DNA of 64,000 nt from an uncultured Clostridia bacterium (GCA_934120395.1 CAKOTZ010000003.1:96295-160294); one strand, 5' to 3'; shown: positions 1 to 9,697, numbered from the stretch's first letter. The notes: generated by a model not told the origin, from the sequence alone. A program made the numbers and translations.

Positions 1-300
1 AATGAAAATGACAACAAGCAGAATCTAATTACAGGAACATCACAATTAAATACAGCAATGATAGAATATGAAAATACAGTTGCGAATTGGATAAAAGAAA
101 AGAAAAAACAAGGAAAAGATTATCACGTGTTATATAGAGTAACGCCTATATATAGTGGAGAAAATCAATTAGCAACAGGAGTAGAAATAGAAGCAAAATC
201 AGTTGAAGAAGAAGGCGTATCTTTCAATAAATTTATATATAATGTGCAAAATGGTTTTGAAATTAATTATGCTACAGGAGAGGCAAAACTAACAAAATAG
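1..300 (+). CDS. DNA/RNA non-specific endonuclease, C-terminal part (5' end outside window)
   Basis: The frame is open from the first base, so the start lies upstream of the window. The 99 visible residues resemble the C-terminal end of the DNA-entry-nuclease (EndA-like, Endonuclease_NS_2) family: ITGTSQLN, then a helix ending in VANWIK, then HVLYRVTP and FIYNVQNG in the usual order. Such proteins cut DNA and RNA and are normally secreted or surface-held. The catalytic DRGH-type motif would lie upstream and cannot be checked. The next gene starts 15 bases after the stop behind its own ribosome binding site, so the two are probably one transcript. Family assignment is by remembered motif similarity. 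Confidence 0.8.
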   Translation, partial: NENDNKQNLITGTSQLNTAMIEYENTVANWIKEKKKQGKDYHVLYRVTPIYSGENQLATGVEIEAKSVEEEGVSFNKFIYNVQNGFEINYATGEAKLTK

Positions 301-314
301 AAAGGAGAACAAAT

Positions 315-764
315 TTGAATTTAGAAATAAACAGATTAACAAGAAAGATAGAAAAAAATAGTTTGTTAAAAGAATTCATAGATGAATTAAATGAAGCAAG
401 AGATAAAATAAATGAAAATATAAAACTAACACCACAAGAAGACTTAGAATTTTATAAAAAAAGAATTGAATTTTTGCAGAATTATTTTGAAAAAGAATTA
501 CTTAATTTAGATAAAGGAGAAATCTTTCTTGTAACTAATAAATATAAAAATGATATTGAATATCATAGATATAAAATAGCTCAGTATAAAAATAACAAAG
601 AGTGGAAATATATTGTATTTGAAAAGGATTTACCCAAAAATACAAAAATAGGAGATGTAGTTAGAAAAAAAGATGGAAAATATATTTATGATGAACAAGC
701 GACACAATACATAGAAAACATAGGAAATAAAATAAAACAAAAAATAATAGCAAAAAGGAATTAA
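315..764 (+). CDS. Small protein with coiled-coil N-terminus and DUF3006-like C-terminus
   Basis: A TTG start is chosen because AAAGGAG lies 7 bases upstream; no ATG or GTG start is as well placed. The N-terminal half is charged and helical, with predicted coiled coil from about residue 20 to 65. The last 45 residues (DLPKNTKIGDVVRKKDGKY and the following YDEQAT) follow the pattern of DUF3006, a small domain in Firmicutes often found next to secreted hydrolases and nucleases. Co-transcription with the upstream nuclease fits that habit. No signal peptide or membrane segment is seen. The function is unknown; an inhibitory or partner role for the nuclease is only a guess from position. Confidence 0.6.
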   Translation: MNLEINRLTRKIEKNSLLKEFIDELNEARDKINENIKLTPQEDLEFYKKRIEFLQNYFEKELLNLDKGEIFLVTNKYKNDIEYHRYKIAQYKNNKEWKYIVFEKDLPKNTKIGDVVRKKDGKYIYDEQATQYIENIGNKIKQKIIAKRN

Positions 765-800
765 ATTCCAAGCTAGAGAAACAGAATTTAGTGTAATACA

Positions 801-829
801 TTGAATATATTAGCAAAAAATGATATAAT
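801..829 (+). promoter_or_regulatory. SigA-type promoter for the 885 gene
   Basis: TTGAAT and TATAAT are separated by 17 bases, about 55 bases upstream of the next start codon. The match to the housekeeping sigma consensus is close. Confidence 0.65.
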
Positions 830-884
830 AAAAAAAGATAAAAACTTACATTATATCATTTTAATAATTTAGGAGGTATAAAAA

Positions 885-1289
885 ATGGAGTTCGTAGGTA
901 TTATTGTGGCAGTAATTGTCTTACATCAAATTTCAAAATTTATACGGAATTGGAGATTAGCAGATGAAATTGAAAATGAGACAATTGAATTTTTAACATT
1001 GTATAATAAAATGATAAAAGAAATGCAAAAAGAAGATTCAAAAGAAATTAGACATGGAGGAGCTGGATTAAAATATAAAATTTGTGTGAAATCTGGTGAT
1101 TGGGGCAATTTTTATAAGACAATGAATGAAATAGCAAAAGAAATATTAGCGGATTATGATAAAATTGACCAAAATTATTGGAATTGGGCAGAAACAGAGA
1201 AATATATATATTTACAAAAACAGCGTGACATTATATTAGATTTATCAAGTAAATTGTCACATTACCTATGGTTAAATGAAATTAATTAA
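885..1289 (+). CDS. Unknown protein with one N-terminal membrane segment
   Basis: 134 residues, starting at an ATG 8 bases after AGGAGGT. Residues 3-15 are hydrophobic and probably form a membrane anchor; the rest is charged, helical and likely cytoplasmic. I recognise no family. It has its own promoter and ends at a strong terminator, so it is a single-gene transcript. Codon 21 is an in-frame CGG that must be read as a sense codon, because shifting frame there gives a stop three codons later. That makes it one of three exceptions to the CGG frameshift pattern seen in the conserved genes of this window, and it may be acquired DNA. Confidence 0.6.
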   Translation: MEFVGIIVAVIVLHQISKFIRNWRLADEIENETIEFLTLYNKMIKEMQKEDSKEIRHGGAGLKYKICVKSGDWGNFYKTMNEIAKEILADYDKIDQNYWNWAETEKYIYLQKQRDIILDLSSKLSHYLWLNEIN

Positions 1290-1291
1290 AA

Positions 1292-1325
1292 AATAATTCC
1301 AAGCAATTAATTGCTTGGAATTATT
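1292..1325. terminator. Bidirectional intrinsic terminator
   Basis: A perfect 34-base palindrome centred on AATT, flanked by A-runs and T-runs, lies between two convergent genes and can end both transcripts. Confidence 0.85.
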
Positions 1326-1327
1326 TT

Positions 1328-3586
1328 TTAATAAGTATCCTTAATTTCTTCTTTTAAAGTAACAGTAACAATACTACCTTCAGAAACAGAAGTGCTGTAT
1401 GAAGGGGATTGAGAAATAACCTTTCCACTACCCTCAATATTAATATTAAGGTTTCTAGAACGTAAAGAGTTAATAGCTTGCGAAGAAGTCATGCCCTTTA
1501 GATTAGGAACTGTAACAGAAGATTGTTCTGCATTAGCATCATCGTATAAAATAATTAAAGAGTTTTTAATTAAACGCACACCGCTCTTTGGTGTTTGTTT
1601 TGCCACAGTTACCTCAGATTTGTTTCCACTAGTATTGCATTGTACACGGAAACCAGCATTTTTTAAAATAGACTCAGCCTCAGACATTGTTTTGTTAGTA
1701 ACATCTGATAACATAACAGTTGTATTATATTCATCAGAAGAACTTGAAGTATTTGCTTTATTAGAAGGAATACCTAATGCTGGTAACGCTTCAGATAAAA
1801 TCTGAGAAACAACAGGACCAGCAACTTGACCTCCTTGATAACTGTTCCCCTTAGGGTCATAAAGCGTAACTAATACAACAATTTGGGTGTTTTCCACAGG
1901 AGATATAGCAATATATGAAGCAGTATAGCCATCTTGATCTTTTCGAGAATAGATAGGTTCAGAAGTACCAGTTTTTCCGCCAACAGAATATCCAGCAACA
2001 GCACCATATCTACCAGTACCATCAGTAACAACAGATTGCAATAAATCTTTCATTTTATTAGCGGTTTCTTTAGAAATAACCTGTCTAACTTGAACAGGAT
2101 CGATATTTGTAACAACACCAGAATCAGAGTTAATGATTTGTTTCACAACACGAGGTTGCATTAAAATACCATCATTAGCAATAGCAGAAACAGCAGTAAT
2201 AAGCTGTAAAGGTGTAATAGTAAAACGTTGACCAAACGACATTGTAGCAAGTTCCACAGGACCTACATCATCTTCTTTATGAAAGTTGCTATTTGATTCG
2301 CCAGCTAAACTAGCACCAGTAGTATTAAACAAACCGAAGGCTTCATAGTATTTATATAAAGTGCGTGTACCAATTCTAGCACCTAATTGCATAAAAGCAG
2401 GATTGCATGAATTTTCTAGAGCTTGTCTAAGAGATTGATGCTGATGAGGGTTATAATAGCGCCAACAATTTATAGAAGTATCATAAATTGTTTGAGAACC
2501 AGAGCAATAAAAATCATTCTCATTATCAGTAGTAACAATGCCTTCCTCCAATCCAATGGCGGCGGTTAAAATTTTAAAAGTAGAACCAGGTTCGTACGTA
2601 TCACTAACAGCACGGTTTCTCCACATTTTTTGCAAATAATTATTTTTTTCTTCAGATGTTCCCAAGGCTTCATACTCTTTCTTTTGAGTATCAGTAAACG
2701 GTTCAGAAGGAGTATTTAAATTATAATCTGGATAAGTAGCCATAGCCAAAATATCACCAGTAGAAGGTTGCATCATAATAACATTTCCACCACGTGTACA
2801 ATTATTTTCTTGAACAGCCTGTTTTAAATACTTTTCAGCAATAGTTTGTAATTTATAATCTAAAGAAAGAACAATATCACTGCCATTTTCAGCAGCAACA
2901 TATTTCTCATTTGAATCTGGAATTTCCTGAGATTTACTATTTTTAAAAGTAGTAATCCTTCCAACAGTACCAGTAAGAACAGAATTCCACTTATATTCAA
3001 TTCCTGAACGCCCACTATTATCAGAGCCACAAAAGCCAAGTAAATTAGAAGCAAAGTTATTATATGGATAATATCGTTTAGAATCAGAATCAATACTAAT
3101 ACCGCGTGAAATTTTATTATCACTCATCCACTGTTTAAGTTTTGAAATCTTGTCATTCTCTACCTTTTTGGCAATAGTTTGAAACGAAGAAGTACTATTA
3201 ACCTTTTCCAAAACCGAATTATAGTCCAATTCAAAAATATCACTAAAAGCTTTAGCAACATCAGCTTTATTTTTTTCAGCGATTAAAGTAGGATTAATAG
3301 AGACGGTATCAACACTAGCGCTTGTAGCTAAAATTTTTCCAGTTGAATCATATATAGTACCTCTTTTAGGACTAATAATCTTATCAAGCGTTTGTTGCTT
3401 ATGAGCTAGTTCAGTATAGCGACTGCCATCAACAGCTTCAATCCAACCAATCCTAAATAAGAGAATCAATAAAAGAAGAACAATAATGCCAACAAATATC
3501 AATATTTTTTTGGAAGATTGTAGCTTAAATTCCCTTTCCAACATCTTTTTATTTTTTTTACTTTTTTTTCGTTTTTTTGAACTCAT
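1328..3586 (-). CDS. Class B penicillin-binding protein with two PASTA domains (FtsI/SpoVD type)
   Basis: Transpeptidase that cross-links peptidoglycan at the division site or spore septum. About 752 residues. The start MSSKKRKK is preferred over an upstream in-frame TTG because a GGTGTGA ribosome binding site precedes it. A Lys-rich cytoplasmic tail is followed by one membrane segment (about residues 28-46), a PBP dimerisation domain, and the transpeptidase domain with S-T-F-K near residue 335, S-C-N, and KTGT. Two C-terminal PASTA domains follow (VMLSDVTNKTMSEA and VTVPNLKGMTSSQA). PASTA domains occur in SpoVD and in some FtsI/Pbp2x proteins, so the choice between vegetative division and sporulation cannot be made here: no mra/mur neighbours are present. 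Confidence 0.9.
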   Translation of the reverse strand: MSSKKRKKSKKNKKMLEREFKLQSSKKILIFVGIIVLLLLILLFRIGWIEAVDGSRYTELAHKQQTLDKIISPKRGTIYDSTGKILATSASVDTVSINPTLIAEKNKADVAKAFSDIFELDYNSVLEKVNSTSSFQTIAKKVENDKISKLKQWMSDNKISRGISIDSDSKRYYPYNNFASNLLGFCGSDNSGRSGIEYKWNSVLTGTVGRITTFKNSKSQEIPDSNEKYVAAENGSDIVLSLDYKLQTIAEKYLKQAVQENNCTRGGNVIMMQPSTGDILAMATYPDYNLNTPSEPFTDTQKKEYEALGTSEEKNNYLQKMWRNRAVSDTYEPGSTFKILTAAIGLEEGIVTTDNENDFYCSGSQTIYDTSINCWRYYNPHQHQSLRQALENSCNPAFMQLGARIGTRTLYKYYEAFGLFNTTGASLAGESNSNFHKEDDVGPVELATMSFGQRFTITPLQLITAVSAIANDGILMQPRVVKQIINSDSGVVTNIDPVQVRQVISKETANKMKDLLQSVVTDGTGRYGAVAGYSVGGKTGTSEPIYSRKDQDGYTASYIAISPVENTQIVVLVTLYDPKGNSYQGGQVAGPVVSQILSEALPALGIPSNKANTSSSSDEYNTTVMLSDVTNKTMSEAESILKNAGFRVQCNTSGNKSEVTVAKQTPKSGVRLIKNSLIILYDDANAEQSSVTVPNLKGMTSSQAINSLRSRNLNINIEGSGKVISQSPSYSTSVSEGSIVTVTLKEEIKDTY

Positions 3587-3737
3587 GAATATCACACCAT
3601 AACCTATAATAAATTTACTATTTATTGTAACTAAAAAAAAACAAAAAAGCAATGAAGTAACAAAAAATTCACAATAAAAACTTGAAAAGAAAGGGTAAAA
3701 ACGATAAAATAGTAAAAAAACAGAAAGGTAGATAAAA

Positions 3738-4301
3738 ATGTATTTAATAGTAGGATTAGGAAATCCAGAAGAAGATTATGCAAGAACAAGGCACAACATG
3801 GGATTTGACGTAGTAAATAGTTTGGCAAAAGAATATGAAATAGAAATTTCACGAACAAACTTTAAAGCATTATATGGAAGTGGAATAATAGAAGATCAAA
3901 AAGTAATAATACTAAAACCACAAACGTATATGAATTCAAGTGGAGAAAGTATAATAGAATGCAAAAAATTTTATAAATTAGAAAATTCACAAATAATAGT
4001 AATTTCAGATGATATAGATTTAGAGCCTGGCAATATTAGAATCAGGAAAAAAGGTGGTCCAGGAACACATAATGGATTAAAATCTGTAGTACACTGTTTA
4101 AATACAGATGACTTTGTGCGTGTTCGAGTAGGAGTAGGTCAACCAGCAGAAGGAATAGAATTGGTTGAACATGTTATTGGCTATGTACCGGACAAAGAAT
4201 ATAAAATACTACAAACAGGTATAGAAAAAGCAAAAGAAGCACTAATAGAAATAATAAAAAATGGTCCAGAGAGAGCAATGAACAAATATAATGCAAAATA
4301 A
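3738..4301 (+). CDS. pth: Peptidyl-tRNA hydrolase
   Basis: Releases tRNA from peptidyl-tRNA that drops off ribosomes. 187 residues, the usual size. The N-terminus VGLGNP, catalytic His19 in RHNMG, and the SDDIDLEPG segment carrying the conserved Asp are all present, as is GGPGTHNGLKS. It starts at an ATG after GAAAGGTAG. The rng gene begins 14 bases after its stop, so the two are probably co-transcribed. Confidence 0.96.
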   Translation: MYLIVGLGNPEEDYARTRHNMGFDVVNSLAKEYEIEISRTNFKALYGSGIIEDQKVIILKPQTYMNSSGESIIECKKFYKLENSQIIVISDDIDLEPGNIRIRKKGGPGTHNGLKSVVHCLNTDDFVRVRVGVGQPAEGIELVEHVIGYVPDKEYKILQTGIEKAKEALIEIIKNGPERAMNKYNAK

Positions 4302-4315
4302 AGAAAGGGCAAGAA

Positions 4316-5501
4316 ATGCGAGAAATAATAATAAACAAACATGAAGATAACTCAAAGCATATTTTCTTATTAGAAAATGGCGTATTGTTAGAACAATACG
4401 AAGAAAGAGAAAATTGTAAAAGATTAGAAGGCAATATTTACTTACGGAAAAGTGCAGAATATATTACAAGGAATGCAAGCAGCGTTTGTGGACATAGGAC
4501 ATAAAAAAAATACATTTATACATGCACAAGACATAGCTCCAAAAAAAGATCTTACAAAAGAAGAAAGAAAAGATATAAATGTAAAAGAATTGGTAAAAGT
4601 AGGAATGCCAATATTAGTACAGGTAAAACGAGATAGCACAAATAAAAAAGGAGCGAGAGTATCAACGCACATAAGTTTACCAGGAAGATATTTAGTATTA
4701 ATGCCTAATACGGGATTTGTAACAATATCGCAAAAGATTGAAAATATAGAAGAAAGACAACGCTTATTAGAATTAGTAAAAAGTAATTTACCAGAAGATA
4801 TAGGTGCAATTATAAGAACATCAGCTGAAAACAAAGAAGAAAAAGAAATAAAACAAGATATGTATGAATTAATAAAAAAATGGAATAGCATAAAAGAAAA
4901 AGCACATAACAATAAAAAAGTCCCAGAATTAATATATGAAAACGACAGCATAACACGAAAAATATTAATAGATTTAATTGACAAAAAAATTGATAATATT
5001 TGGGTAAATGATGAACAAATATTAGAAGAAGTGAAAAAAATTATAAGCCAAATGCAAACAAATCAAGTACCAGAAATAAAAATTGAAAAAGACATCGAAA
5101 AAAAATACAATTTAGCAAGACAAATAGAAAAAATAAGTCAACGCAAAATATGGCTAAAATGTGGAGGATTTATTACAATAGATAAAACAGAGGCTTTAAC
5201 AGCTATAGACGTAAATTCAGGGAAATATATAGGAAAAGAAGACCTAGAAAGAACAGTATATCTTGTGAATAGGGAGGCAACCGAAGAAATTGCTAAACAA
5301 CTTAGACTTAGAGATTTAGAAGGAATAATAATGATTGATTATATAGACATGAAAAAAGAAGAAAATAAGAAAAAGATAAGAGAATTATTAAAAGACGAAT
5401 TAAAAAAAGATCGTTCAAAAACACAGGTATTAGAATTTACAAAATTAAATCTATTAGAAATGACAAGAAAACATATGTATAGTAATTTAGAAGAAATATA
5501 A
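4316..5501 (+). CDS. rng: Ribonuclease G/E family protein, read through a +1 shift at CGG
   Basis: Endoribonuclease for rRNA and mRNA processing. The N-terminal 43 residues lie in one frame and the remainder in the +1 frame. Joining them by skipping the C at 4445 gives NIYL-G-KVQNILQGMQAAFVDIG, the conserved S1-domain start of the family. The catalytic aspartates are visible in TAIDVNSG and in the following IIMIDYIDM. The protein ends soon after LEMTRKHM, without the CPxC zinc-link found C-terminal to this point in RNase E and most RNase G proteins, so it is short (about 395 residues). Without the shift only a 62-residue peptide is made. It starts at an ATG after AAAGGG, just downstream of pth. 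Confidence 0.85.
4445..4447 (+). other. +1 frameshift site, CGG-A, in rng
   Basis: In-frame codon 44 is CGG, preceded by TTA. Reading the next triplet as GGA (Gly) by skipping C4445 restores the frame. The Gly is a conserved position of the family (IYLG[KR]V). No homopolymer is present at the site. Confidence 0.8.
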
Positions 5502-5521
5502 AGGAGGAAACAAATACTTTT

Positions 5522-6784
5522 ATGCCAGGATTTAAAAGAAATTCGAGAGCAAGAAGGAGAATTGCTGTAAAAGTAACACCAAAAGCAATAAAAAGAATTA
5601 TTGCAACTACAATTCCATTAATCATAATATGTATAGTAAGTCTTGGACTAAAATATCATCAAAGCAATTTACAAATAGAAAACAACAAACAAGAAGCTAA
5701 ACAAGAGGCGTATAAAGTATTTCAAGATGAAGATTATAGCCAAATTGAAGGTGAAAAATATGAAACAAAAGATGATATCATAAATATAGTTGCAGTTGGA
5801 AATATAATTTGCAATTCAAAATTTTGTGAAAGCATATATGATGAGCAAAGCGATAGCTATTTATTTCTAAAATTTGCAGACAAAATTAGACAATATGTTG
5901 AAATAGCAGATTATACAATAGCACCATTTAAAAGTAACTTTGTAGATACCTACCAAGAAGAAAAAGGTAAAATGAGAGTACCAAAAGACTTGGGATTAGC
6001 TTTAAAAAACTTAGGAATAGATTTACTAACTACAGCTCATAATAACAGCTATGACTATGGCAAAGAAGGAATAGAACAAACAATAGACTATTTAGAAAGT
6101 TTGGGAATAAAACAAGTAGGATTAAATAAAACAAAAGAAGAAAAAGAACAAGTAAATATAGTAGAAATAAGGGGAATAAAAGTAGCATTTTTAGCATATA
6201 CAGACAAAACAAATGTAAATACAAAAGAAAGTTATTCAGTAAATAAAATGGAAAAGAAGCAAATAATAGCAGATGTACAAAAAGCCAAAGAAAAGGGAGC
6301 GGAAGTTATATTTGTATGTTTAAATTGGGGAGATAGTAATGCAGAAAAACCAACACAAAGCCAACAAGAACTAGCAAAAACACTTGCAGACAATGGAGTT
6401 GATGTCATAATAGGAAGCAATCCAAAGCTGGTAGGAAAAATAGAAAATTATCAGAACAAAGATGGTAAAAATACATGTATAGTATACTCAATAGGAAACT
6501 TTTTAGATTTAGGAGAAAAAGAGGAAAAAATAGAAATTGCACTAGATATAGAAATAACAAAAACAGCAGAAGATGGACAAGTACATTTAAGCAAAATTAG
6601 CTATACACCAATGTATTTATTGGATAAAGGGGAAGCCGAAAAAGAAAGATATTGTTTAGTAGATGTAAAGCAAGAAATAGAAAGATACAGGGCAGAAGTT
6701 CAAAACAACTTAACACAAGAGGATTATAATAACATTCAAAATAGTTTAACAGATCTAGAAAAAAGAATAAAAGGAGAAAAATAA
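5522..6784 (+). CDS. Membrane-anchored CapA-like protein (poly-gamma-glutamate synthesis/metallophosphatase-like family)
   Basis: 420 residues. A basic N-terminus and one membrane segment (about residues 24-42) anchor the protein, with the rest outside the cell. The outer domain has the CapA/PGA_cap layout: INIVAVGNII at the start in place of the usual GDxxL, then PKDLGLALKNLGIDLLTTAH, a GIEQTIDYL helix, VAFLAYTD, and a C-terminal IIGSNPKLV segment with IVYSIGNFL. The first metal-binding motif (G-D) is altered to G-N, as is a usual GSHPH motif to GSNPK, so enzymatic activity may be reduced or lost. A strong AAGGAGG lies 12 bases before the ATG. It sits between rng and rimO in one run of genes. 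Confidence 0.75.
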   Translation: MPGFKRNSRARRRIAVKVTPKAIKRIIATTIPLIIICIVSLGLKYHQSNLQIENNKQEAKQEAYKVFQDEDYSQIEGEKYETKDDIINIVAVGNIICNSKFCESIYDEQSDSYLFLKFADKIRQYVEIADYTIAPFKSNFVDTYQEEKGKMRVPKDLGLALKNLGIDLLTTAHNNSYDYGKEGIEQTIDYLESLGIKQVGLNKTKEEKEQVNIVEIRGIKVAFLAYTDKTNVNTKESYSVNKMEKKQIIADVQKAKEKGAEVIFVCLNWGDSNAEKPTQSQQELAKTLADNGVDVIIGSNPKLVGKIENYQNKDGKNTCIVYSIGNFLDLGEKEEKIEIALDIEITKTAEDGQVHLSKISYTPMYLLDKGEAEKERYCLVDVKQEIERYRAEVQNNLTQEDYNNIQNSLTDLEKRIKGEK

Positions 6785-6786
6785 AA

Positions 6787-8092
6787 GTGAAAATAGGATT
6801 TATATCATTAGGATGTTCAAAAAACTTAGTAGATACAGAAAAAATGATTGGAATATGCAAAAAAAATGAATTTGAAATAGTATCAGATGCGCAAGAGGCA
6901 GATATAATATTAATAAATACATGTGGCTTTATACAATCGGCAAAGGAAGAAGCAATACAGACTATACTAGAAATGTCAGAATACAAGGAAACAGGTAATT
7001 GCAAATACTTAGTAGTAACTGGATGTTTAATTCAACGATATAAAGGAGAATTAGAAAAAGAAATACCTGAGGTTGATTTGTGGATAACCATAGATGAATA
7101 TGATAATTTTTGGGGAAAACTAGAAGAATTACTAGAACAAAAAGATTATACAGAACAAAATCTAGATGACCATAATAGAGTTTTAACAACAGGAGACAAA
7201 ACAGCATACTTAAAAATTGCTGAAGGATGTAGCAATTGTTGTGCATACTGTGCAATACCTAAAATTAGAGGACCATACAGAAGTAGAAGCAAAGAAGATA
7301 TAGTACAAGAAGCTAAAGAATTAGCACAAAAACGGAATAAAGGAAATAATAATAATTGCACAAGATACAACGAAATATGGAATAGATCTATATGGCGAAG
7401 CAAAACTAGTAGAATTATTACAGGAAATCAGTAAAATAGAAGAAATAAAATGGATAAGATTTTTATATGCATATCCAGAAAGCATTACAGACGAATTAAT
7501 ACAAGAAGTGAAACAGAATTCAAAAATATGTAGTTATTTTGACATACCAATACAGCATATATCAGATAATATATTAAAAAAAATGAATAGAAAAAGCAAT
7601 GGAACAAGCATAAAGGAACTACTTAGAAAAATTAGAATAGAAATACCAGAAGTAATATTAAGAACTTCATTAATAGTTGGATTCCCAGGAGAAACAGAAA
7701 AAGAATTTGAAGAATTATATAAGTTTGTAGACGAAGCAGAATTTGATAAATTAGGAGTATTTCAATACTCTAAAGAAGAAGGGACATTAGCAGCATTAAT
7801 GAAAGAACAGATACATCCTGCAATCAAAAAAAGCAGATGGAATAAAATAATGCAATTACAACAAAAGAAATCAAAACAAAAAATGCAAGAGAAAATAGGA
7901 AAAGAATATGAAATACTAATAGAAGGAATAAGTACAGATGGAAAATATTATATAGGAAGAAGTTATATGGACGTTCCAGACATGGATGGAATAGTATATT
8001 GTCGAATAGTAAACGAACACGAAATTGGAGAATTTATAAAATGCAAAATAACAGAAGTAATGGATTATGACTTAATCGGAGAAGAAAAATAA
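6787..8092 (+). CDS. rimO: Ribosomal protein uS12 methylthiotransferase RimO, read through a +1 shift at CGG
   Basis: Radical SAM enzyme that adds a methylthio group to an Asp of ribosomal protein S12. The N-terminal domain has FISLGCSKNLVDTE, NTCGF and VTGCL with its three cluster cysteines. The radical SAM motif is C-x3-C-x2-C in CSNCCAYCAIP. At codon 183 a CGG interrupts the frame; skipping its C gives AQK-G-IKEIIIIAQDTTKYG, the standard family sequence. The second half contains FDIPIQHISD, LIVGFPGET and a C-terminal TRAM-like domain (about 434 residues in total). The start is GTG, two bases after the previous stop. Without the shift the product stops at 215 residues and lacks half of the SAM barrel. 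Confidence 0.9.
7333..7335 (+). other. +1 frameshift site, CGG-A, in rimO
   Basis: The CGG is preceded by AAA. Skipping C7333 makes GGA (Gly) followed by ATA AAG GAA, giving the conserved KGIKEI segment. Confidence 0.8.
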
Positions 8093-8097
8093 AAATC

Positions 8098-8147
8098 AAA
8101 ATAGCCTAAAGAAAATATATAAATTATATTCTCTTTAGGCTATTTTT
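8098..8147. terminator. Bidirectional terminator between rimO and carD
   Basis: The inverted repeat AAATAGCCTAAAGA / TCTTTAGGCTATTT with an AT-rich loop and flanking A- and T-runs lies between convergent genes. Confidence 0.85.
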
Positions 8148-8177
8148 AAATATAATATTAAATTTAAAATACAAATA

Positions 8178-8729
8178 TTAATCAAAAGGAATAAACTTTT
8201 TAATAATACTATTTGCTTCTACATTAGTATTATTATGTTGATAAGTATCAAAAGATTTAGAAATTGTAGCTTCAATCTGATCTTCAACTTCATCTTGAGA
8301 TGCATGCTCAGCAAGAACCAATTCACTTACTAAAATTTGTTTTGCATTAACCAACATTTTCTTTTCACCAGTAGAAAGCCCCTTTTCCTTTTGCTTAAAG
8401 CTTAAATTTCTAACAACATCAGCTATTTCATAAACATCTCCGCTTTTCATTTTTTCCATGTTGTCTCTATATCTTTTATTCCAATTCATAGACATTTCTG
8501 TACTATCATGCTCTAACAAATGAAAAACTTTACCTGCTGTTTCCTTATCGATAACATTTCTTACGCCAATATCTTCTGCTTTTGCAGTAGGAACCATAAC
8601 TTTTACCTCACCAGGCATTTTTAAGACGTAGTAAGATTGTTTTTCACCTAAAATGTCTTTTTCTTCAATTGATTCAATAGTCCCAGCTCCATGCATAGGG
8701 TAAACTATTTTATCACCAACATTAAACAT
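8178..8729 (-). CDS. carD: CarD family transcriptional regulator
   Basis: RNA-polymerase-binding factor that stabilises open promoter complexes. The N-terminal RNAP-interaction domain (FNVGDKIVYPMHGAG, YYVLKMPG, VMVPT) is followed by a helical C-terminal DNA-binding domain (FHLLEHDSTEMSMNWNKRY and DVYEIADVVRNL, then QKEKGLSTGEKKML). The ATG start is preferred over an upstream in-frame TTG because AAAGGAG lies 9 bases before it. It is transcribed from its own promoter, downstream of and in the same direction as dut. 183 residues, slightly longer than the usual 160-170. Confidence 0.9.
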   Translation of the reverse strand: MFNVGDKIVYPMHGAGTIESIEEKDILGEKQSYYVLKMPGEVKVMVPTAKAEDIGVRNVIDKETAGKVFHLLEHDSTEMSMNWNKRYRDNMEKMKSGDVYEIADVVRNLSFKQKEKGLSTGEKKMLVNAKQILVSELVLAEHASQDEVEDQIEATISKSFDTYQHNNTNVEANSIIKKFIPFD

Positions 8730-8776
8730 ATATAGCAACTCCTTTCTAGAACGTGTATGACAATCACACTATAAAT

Positions 8777-8805
8777 ATTATACTATAAAATTTAGTAAAA
8801 GTCAA
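8777..8805 (-). promoter_or_regulatory. SigA-type promoter for carD
   Basis: On the minus strand, TTGACT, 17 bases, then TATAAT, about 50 bases upstream of the carD start. Confidence 0.75.
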
Positions 8806-8879
8806 AGCAAAATCATTAAGAATATGTCTATAAAAATGAGCCAAAATATAGTAAAATCAATGATTATAAAAAATAAAAA

Positions 8880-9344
8880 TTATATTTTATCAGTAGAACC
8901 AAAGCCACCCGTACGGATACCATTAGAAGTATCAAAATCTGAAATTAAAAAAGGCATAAACATGGCTTGAGCTATCCTATCACCCTTATGAATATGAAAA
9001 ACATCATTAGAAAAATTAAAAAGAGCAACCATCAAATGACCTTCATTATCAGAATTATTATAATAATCAGAATCTATAATTCCAATACCATTTGCAAGAA
9101 TAATATTATGCTTTATGGGATAAGAACTACGACTTGCCAGAACTAGAACTTCATTTTTAGGGAAATATGCCTTTAATCCAGTTTTAACTAATATAGGCTT
9201 TTGACCAAAAGAAAAAACCGGAATATCAACATCTTCAGCAGCTTCTAAATCGTACGCAGCTGAACCAGCAGTTTTACGTTCAGGCAAATTAATATTTTTA
9301 CTCAAATAAGAAGTAACAACTTCAAAACCTCTTAATTTATTCAT
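8880..9344 (-). CDS. dut: dUTP diphosphatase
   Basis: Hydrolyses dUTP to dUMP, keeping uracil out of DNA and feeding thymidylate synthesis. All five motifs of the trimeric dUTPase fold are seen: AGSAAYDL, ASRSS, GIIDSDYYNN, KGDRIAQAMF and the C-terminal RTGGFGST that closes over the active site. 154 residues. The segment between motifs II and III matches the usual size. It starts at an ATG after ATGAGG. A thymidylate kinase and a family 4 uracil-DNA glycosylase elsewhere in the window serve related nucleotide pathways. Confidence 0.94.
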   Translation of the reverse strand: MNKLRGFEVVTSYLSKNINLPERKTAGSAAYDLEAAEDVDIPVFSFGQKPILVKTGLKAYFPKNEVLVLASRSSYPIKHNIILANGIGIIDSDYYNNSDNEGHLMVALFNFSNDVFHIHKGDRIAQAMFMPFLISDFDTSNGIRTGGFGSTDKI

Positions 9345-9472
9345 AATAAAAACCTCATTTCAAAAGATATTTTTTAAATTGTACATTAAATGGATAAAAA
9401 TATCAATACATAAAAAGTAACAAAAACTGACAAAAAGCATATAGTAAAATAAAGAAAAAAAGGAGGAAAACA

Positions 9473-9697
9473 ATGACCTTAAAAGAATTAAAAATTGACA
9501 AAATGGCCAAAATAAAAAATATAAAAGAAAAAGAAGAAACAATAAAAAGGAGAATGCTAGATTTAGGAATAATTTCAGGGAGTATAATAAAACCAGTTTT
9601 AAAAAGCCCATTAGGAAGTCTTAGAGCTTATGAAATACGAGGGAGTTTAATAGCAATAAGGACAGAGGAAGCAGAAAAAATAGAAATAGATGTATAA
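9473..9697 (+). CDS. feoA: FeoA family ferrous iron transport protein
   Basis: Small SH3-like cytoplasmic protein that works with the FeoB iron permease. 74 residues with the typical MTLKELKI start, RRMLDLGI (the G-G-turn helix) and a RGSLIAIRTEEAEKI end. It starts at an ATG after AAAGGAGG. A membrane protein with a TrkA-C-like end lies between it and feoB, which is unusual. Confidence 0.85.
   Translation: MTLKELKIDKMAKIKNIKEKEETIKRRMLDLGIISGSIIKPVLKSPLGSLRAYEIRGSLIAIRTEEAEKIEIDV

Noticed and set aside
885..1289. A tenth CGG shift site at 945
   Set aside because: The +1 frame stops three codons after CGG, whereas the zero frame stays open to a good terminator. CGG is read in frame here.
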